Assembly (NCBI GenBank): GCA_002310995.1
Contig: DBYV01000002.1
Span: 1-9,129 of the forward strand
DNA: 9,129 bases
DNA from: a bacterium UBP6_UBA1177
Lineage (GTDB): Bacteria; UBP6; UBA1177
Direction of reading: 5' to 3'
In this document: in pieces, positions 6,390-9,129 of the stretch
How the letters are laid out: every line of letters begins with the position of its first letter
Numbering within the stretch: the first letter of the stretch is position 1
The notes under the pieces: generated by a model
What the model was told of the DNA's origin: nothing
The model's input: only the letters and a program-made list of their open reading frames with translations
Databases searched by the model: none
Position numbers and translations under genes: made by a program

Positions 6390-6433
6390 GTATAACGTTA
6401 TAACGGTATTCCGGTATATCGACACAAGGCGGC
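6373..6433. repeat. Bulged palindromic repeat, copy 2
   Basis: The outer arms GCCGCC (6373-6378) and GGCGGC (6428-6433) pair. Inside, GTCGGTATA (6386-6394) pairs with TATATCGAC (6415-6423) with one G-U wobble, and a few T-A pairs continue outward with one mismatch. AGA (6379-6381) is left as a one-sided bulge. The loop contains the 12-bp palindrome TATAACGTTATA (6391-6402). Size and bulge side match the copy at 4785-4843, while loop sequences differ, so the paired shape rather than the sequence appears conserved. It lies between the convergent lipoprotein and galU genes and might act on both transcripts, but has no T-run. Confidence 0.65.
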
Positions 6434-6444
6434 ACAACGAAAAA

Positions 6445-6473
6445 ACGTGACGACGACACGACGACGTGACGAC
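6445..6473. repeat. 10-bp direct repeats just after galU
   Basis: ACGTGACGAC occurs at 6445-6454 and 6464-6473, in a stretch made almost only of CGA/CGT triplets that abuts the galU stop codon. This looks like simple-sequence expansion; no function can be read from it. Confidence 0.5.
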
Positions 6474-6474
6474 A

Positions 6475-7332
6475 TTATTTGATCAATTCAGCGATTTTTT
6501 TATCGAAATCAGGAACTCTGCGAAGCGCGGCGTAAGCGTTGGCAAGGGCGAAACCTTCCATGTTTCCAGTGTCGAAAACGCGGGTTTCGGAATCGATGAC
6601 GTAACCTAAAATCCGCTCTTCGGCAAGGAGTGAAACCATCGCGTCGGTAAGCTGGATCTCCCCGCCTCGACCAGGTTTTACGGTTCTTAAAATTTCTGCG
6701 ATCCTCGGCGTGAAAATATATCTTCCCAAAATGGCGAGATTCGATTCTGTCTCTCCGGCAGCAGGTTTTTCTATAAGTTTTTTTATATCGATTACACCGT
6801 TTTCAACTTTTGCACCTTCGGCGATGCCGTACATTCCGCGAGATTCTGCAGGAACTTCCATGAGGGCGATGACAGAGCATCCGTATTTTTCGCTGATACG
6901 GCTCATTTCCTGCATAACCGTGCTTTCACCTTCCGAAAAAATGAGCATATCGGGAAGCATTACGGCAAAAGATTCTTCTTTCGGAACCACGAAAGTCCCC
7001 TTCATTACGGCGTGACCGAGTCCTTGCGGGGATTTCTGGCGAACCGAAATGACTTCGATCATGTCGTCAAGCGTTTCAACCTTCTCGCGGACTTCTTCTT
7101 TGAGATTTTTGGCCGAAAATTTAGGATTTATTCTGTCAAAATGGTCAAGGATTGCCTCTTTTCCGCTGCCCGAAACAAAAACAACGTTCGTCGCGCCTGC
7201 TTCTATCGACTCTTCGACGATATACTGGATTACAGGTTTGTCGAGAACCGGAAAAAGCTCCTTCGGAATACACTTTGATGCCGGCAGAAAACGGGTCGCA
7301 AGCCCTGCTGCAGGAATAATCGAATACTTCAT
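6475..7332 (-). CDS. galU: UTP--glucose-1-phosphate uridylyltransferase
   Basis: The protein has 285 residues, a usual length for bacterial GalU. It makes UDP-glucose from UTP and glucose-1-phosphate in the cytoplasm, feeding envelope polysaccharide synthesis and the Leloir pathway. Motifs: nucleotide-binding loop 'AAGLATRFLP' (8-17) and 'PKELFPV' (23-29), uridine-site 'QGLGHAV' (103-109), metal-site 'LPD' (126-128), 'YGI' (168-170), 'IEKP' (187-190), 'GGEIQLTDA' (223-231) and 'FDTGN' (253-257). Two conserved positions differ: the loop is usually GLGTR (here Ala12), and the metal motif is usually LPDD or LGDD (here Met129). The metal-binding Asp128 remains, so activity is plausible. The ATG (7330-7332) has GGGAG 6 nt upstream, lying across the end of the galT-like gene. 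Only 3 bp separate the two genes, so they are co-transcribed and probably translationally coupled. Confidence 0.9.
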   Translation of the reverse strand: MKYSIIPAAGLATRFLPASKCIPKELFPVLDKPVIQYIVEESIEAGATNVVFVSGSGKEAILDHFDRINPKFSAKNLKEEVREKVETLDDMIEVISVRQKSPQGLGHAVMKGTFVVPKEESFAVMLPDMLIFSEGESTVMQEMSRISEKYGCSVIALMEVPAESRGMYGIAEGAKVENGVIDIKKLIEKPAAGETESNLAILGRYIFTPRIAEILRTVKPGRGGEIQLTDAMVSLLAEERILGYVIDSETRVFDTGNMEGFALANAYAALRRVPDFDKKIAELIK

Positions 7333-7335
7333 AAC

Positions 7336-8346
7336 CTACTCCCTTATGTTTCTCAAAAACTCGGCCGCGTCCTCGGGCAGAGTCGGATTTACAAAAATGC
7401 CGTTTTCAAAACTGTCGGCTGTTATCACGGAAATTCGCGGAATTATTTCAAGATGCCAGTGATACGCAAGACTTTCGGCCTCAGCCTCCGTTCCGCTGTT
7501 AACCGGAAGATAGTTGAAAACCATGTTGTAAGCCGGTGAATTGAGCCCGTTTTTAAGTTTTAAGGCGACACTTCTAAGAATTTTCGCGAAGTCGTTTATC
7601 GCCGAAACGGGATTGTCGCTGAGAATCCTGCCGTGTTTTTTAGGAAGAACCGTCATTTCAAAAGGAAAGCGGCTTGCATAAGGGCAAAAAGCGACAAAAT
7701 TATCATGTTCTTCCACGATTCTTTTCCTGTCTAAAAGCTCCTGATCAATGATATCGCATAGTAGACAGCGTTCCTTAGCACGGTAGTATTCAAGACAGTT
7801 ATCGAGTTTATTGCGGATAAACGGCGGAATGAAAGGATAGGCCTTTATTTCCGAATAGTTATGGTTAATTGTACCGCCAGCAGCAGCGCCGCGGCTTTTT
7901 ATCACCGAAATATAGCGGAAACGTGTATCTTTTCTGAGATCCGAAATGCGGTCGAAAATGATTTTGATTCCATCGGCAATTTCTTCAACAGAAAGCTGGT
8001 CGAGACCGATGCCGCTTTTAGGTGTTTCAACTACGACTTCGTGCGCTCCGAGCCTCGACATCGAGTCATAAAGCCCGTGTCCTCTGCCGTTTTTTTCGTT
8101 TTCTACCTTGAGAATCGGATTTTTCGCCGGAAAAACGCGTGAAGACCAGCCGCCGACAGCGTAAAGCGGGTCGTTGTGCCGCAGAATATCTGGTCCTGTC
8201 GCAGACTCAAGCCCCGGCACAAAAGGGTCAACATCAAACTTGGCATCGTTTTCAGAACTTCCCGAAATCAGCGTTTTCACCTTTTCAGGGGCAAAAATCA
8301 CCCAGATTTTATTGAGCGGGTCTCTTCTCAGCATTCCTTCCGTCAT
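7336..8346 (-). CDS. GalT-like HIT-superfamily protein with altered active site
   Basis: The protein has 336 residues and the two-half fold of galactose-1-phosphate uridylyltransferase (GalT), which moves UMP between UDP-glucose and galactose-1-phosphate through a histidine-bound intermediate. Family signs: 'LRRDPLNKIWVIFAPE' (6-21), 'GAHEVVVETP' (100-109), 'CLLCDII' (194-200), 'ASRFPFE' (224-230), 'YHWHLEIIPR' (295-304). The first-half site is broken. The usual CPFCPG is DPFVPG (40-45), the usual His after 'ETP' is missing (Ser111/Gly112), and HxHxQ is H162-N-Y164-S-E166, with Tyr at the nucleophile. The second zinc set (Cys194, Cys197, His238, His296) is intact. It is therefore a GalT homologue that may be inactive or have a new role. 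The ATG at 8344-8346 has GGAG 6 nt upstream; the frame is open for 31 codons further, without a ribosome site. galU follows after 3 bp. Confidence 0.83.
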   Translation of the reverse strand: MTEGMLRRDPLNKIWVIFAPEKVKTLISGSSENDAKFDVDPFVPGLESATGPDILRHNDPLYAVGGWSSRVFPAKNPILKVENEKNGRGHGLYDSMSRLGAHEVVVETPKSGIGLDQLSVEEIADGIKIIFDRISDLRKDTRFRYISVIKSRGAAAGGTINHNYSEIKAYPFIPPFIRNKLDNCLEYYRAKERCLLCDIIDQELLDRKRIVEEHDNFVAFCPYASRFPFEMTVLPKKHGRILSDNPVSAINDFAKILRSVALKLKNGLNSPAYNMVFNYLPVNSGTEAEAESLAYHWHLEIIPRISVITADSFENGIFVNPTLPEDAAEFLRNIRE

Positions 8347-8379
8347 TGTATTCTCCAACCAAATCAACAAAAGCCGTGT

Positions 8380-8385
8380 TTTATA
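8380..8385 (-). promoter_or_regulatory. Possible -10 element for the galT-galU operon
   Basis: TATAAA on the minus strand, 33 bp before the galT-like start codon, in the 190-bp divergent gap (8347-8536). No convincing -35 lies 16-18 bp further up, where the sequence is mostly T-rich, so the call is weak. Confidence 0.25.
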
Positions 8386-8470
8386 ACATGAATTTGAAAA
8401 AAAATAAAATTGCATATCTTCAACATTGTGTACAAACATAAAATCATTTTCGAAGAGAGGACAAAAAATC

Positions 8471-8498
8471 TTGCCTTTTGGCTCTTAATTATTATGTT
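8471..8498 (+). promoter_or_regulatory. Possible promoter for ybaB-recR
   Basis: TTGCCT (8471-8476) and TATGTT (8493-8498) are separated by 16 bp; each matches the sigma70 consensus at 4 of 6 positions. The leader would be about 32 nt. It is the most likely start for a ybaB-recR transcript, since no gene on this strand lies directly upstream. Confidence 0.35.
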
Positions 8499-8536
8499 GG
8501 AGCGTTTTTTGTTATTAACTTCTTTGCGAGGTCAGA

Positions 8537-8851
8537 ATGAATATTCAGGGGCTTATGCAGCAGGCTCAGAAAATGCAGAAGAGAATGGCGGCTTTAGAGG
8601 CTGAGTTCAAAACCGAAACCTTCACTACGGAAGCCGGTGGCGGAGCTGTCAAAGTCACGATGTCGGGCGACATGAAAATCACGAATCTCGAATTTTCGAA
8701 AGAACTTATTTCGGGTGAGGATTCGGAAATGCTTACCGACCTTTTCATTGCTGCTGTAAACCAGAGCATCGAAACGGTCAGAAAAGAGAAAGAAAACAGG
8801 CTTTCGAAGCTTGTCGGCAATAAAATCAACGGTTTCCCGGGACTTTTCTAA
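8537..8851 (+). CDS. ybaB: YbaB/EbfC family nucleoid-associated protein
   Basis: The protein has 104 residues, the normal length. The family forms dimers that bind DNA and associate with the nucleoid. Visible family features are the N-terminal amphipathic helix 'MNIQGLMQQAQKMQKRM' (1-17), the central 'GGGAVKVTMSGDMKITNLEFS' region (about 34-54) and the C-terminal 'NKINGFPGLF', in which 'G.PGLF' is typical. The start ATG has GAGG 5 nt upstream. recR begins 9 bp after its stop; ybaB-recR is a very common pair in bacteria, often preceded by dnaX. Here dnaX is absent upstream and a divergent galT-like gene takes its place. Confidence 0.93.
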   Translation: MNIQGLMQQAQKMQKRMAALEAEFKTETFTTEAGGGAVKVTMSGDMKITNLEFSKELISGEDSEMLTDLFIAAVNQSIETVRKEKENRLSKLVGNKINGFPGLF

Positions 8852-8860
8852 GCGGTAGAG

Positions 8861-9129
8861 ATGGATTTTCAGGAGAGGACACTCACTTCACCGGCGGCCC
8901 AGTCGATGAGAAAACTCGTTGAAGAGTTCAAGAAACTGCCGGGGATCTCGCTTAAAGCGGCGCAGAAACTCTCCTATTCCGTCCTTTGTGAACCTAAGTT
9001 CAAGGAAATTCTGAAAAACATAATCGATATTTCGGAAAATGTGGAAATCTGCGAAAAGTGCGGAACTTTCAAACCTGCCGGTGAAAATTGTGCGAACTGC
9101 GCGGACGATTCCGATGTGATCTGCGTCGT
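8861..9129 (+). CDS. recR: Recombination mediator RecR, N-terminal part
   Basis: The first 89 codons are present; the gene leaves the window on the right. RecR works with RecF/RecO to load RecA at gapped DNA. Visible are the helix-hairpin-helix region 'LVEEFKKLPGISLKAAQKLS' (about 19-38) and the zinc finger CEKC...CANC (about 66-82; C-x2-C-x9-C-x2-C). The Toprim domain lies beyond the edge. The family's usual 'LPGIGPKSAQRL' is 'LPGISLKAAQKL' here, a mild change. The start at 8861 has only a poor ribosome site (GTAGAG touching the ATG), so translation probably depends on coupling to ybaB, 9 bp upstream. An internal ATG at 8906 has no better site. Confidence 0.93.
   Translation, partial: MDFQERTLTSPAAQSMRKLVEEFKKLPGISLKAAQKLSYSVLCEPKFKEILKNIIDISENVEICEKCGTFKPAGENCANCADDSDVICV

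Noticed and set aside
6373..6433. Palindrome between convergent genes as a bidirectional intrinsic terminator
   Set aside because: The stem is good but no U-tract follows on either strand. I kept it as a repeat only.
4785..6433. CRISPR array, because of short repeats at 4786, 6339 and 6368
   Set aside because: There are only three copies, two of them 29 bp apart with a 7-bp gap and one 1.5 kb away, with no spacer-sized unique units.
4684..6433. Insertion sequence or transposon around the lipoprotein gene
   Set aside because: No transposase or integrase frame and no terminal inverted repeats bound the segment. Only the clpB-tail copies and palindromes flank it.
8410..8604. Open frame of 64 codons upstream of and overlapping ybaB
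   Set aside because: It runs into ybaB in another frame, has no ribosome site, and covers the likely ybaB promoter.

Overview
The window looks like chromosome from a Gram-negative bacterium. Two encoded proteins carry lipoprotein signal peptides, and there is a ClpB-type disaggregase, a GalU/GalT pair and a ybaB-recR pair. Acidic Ser/Thr/Asp-rich linkers, small cysteine modules and Lcl_C (DUF1566) domains in the lipoproteins are a style I associate with deltaproteobacterial/Myxococcota-like genomes. That placement is an impression only; no rRNA or other decisive marker is present.

Layout. (1) 1-174, minus: N-terminus of a PLP-dependent aminotransferase that runs off the left edge. (2) 288-1241, minus: an acidic lipoprotein with one Lcl_C domain. 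(3) 1347-2339, minus: an ORF6N DNA-binding domain joined to a phospholipase-D-like HxR(x4)D domain, AT-rich and probably transferred. (4) 2590-4725, plus: a ClpB disaggregase lacking the N-terminal substrate-binding domain. (5) 4726-4951: a repeat-rich spacer with a GC-rich hairpin, a bulged palindrome, and a good sigma70-like promoter. (6) 4952-6265, plus: a second lipoprotein, with two Lcl_C domains. (7) 6266-6474: a degenerate second copy of the last codons of clpB, followed by a second copy of the bulged palindrome. (8) 8346-6475, minus: a galT-like gene then galU, with 3 bp between them. (9) 8537-9129, plus: ybaB and the start of recR, divergent from galT.

The two strongest observations are these. 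First, the lipoprotein gene at 4952-6265 is bracketed by two versions of the same landmark: the clpB 3' end followed by a palindrome starting GCCGCCAGAT. The downstream version differs mostly at synonymous positions. This suggests the lipoprotein cassette arrived by recombination or integration at the clpB 3' end, bringing the tail of a diverged clpB with it. Second, the GalT-like protein has lost the first zinc site and the catalytic histidine (HxHxQ has become HNYSE) while the second zinc site remains. It may therefore not be a working galactose-1-phosphate uridylyltransferase.

Several genes may work together only loosely: GalT-like and GalU as a co-translated nucleotide-sugar pair, YbaB and RecR in DNA maintenance, and ClpB in protein disaggregation. 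The lipoproteins and the ORF6N protein look like accessory genes placed around the core genes.
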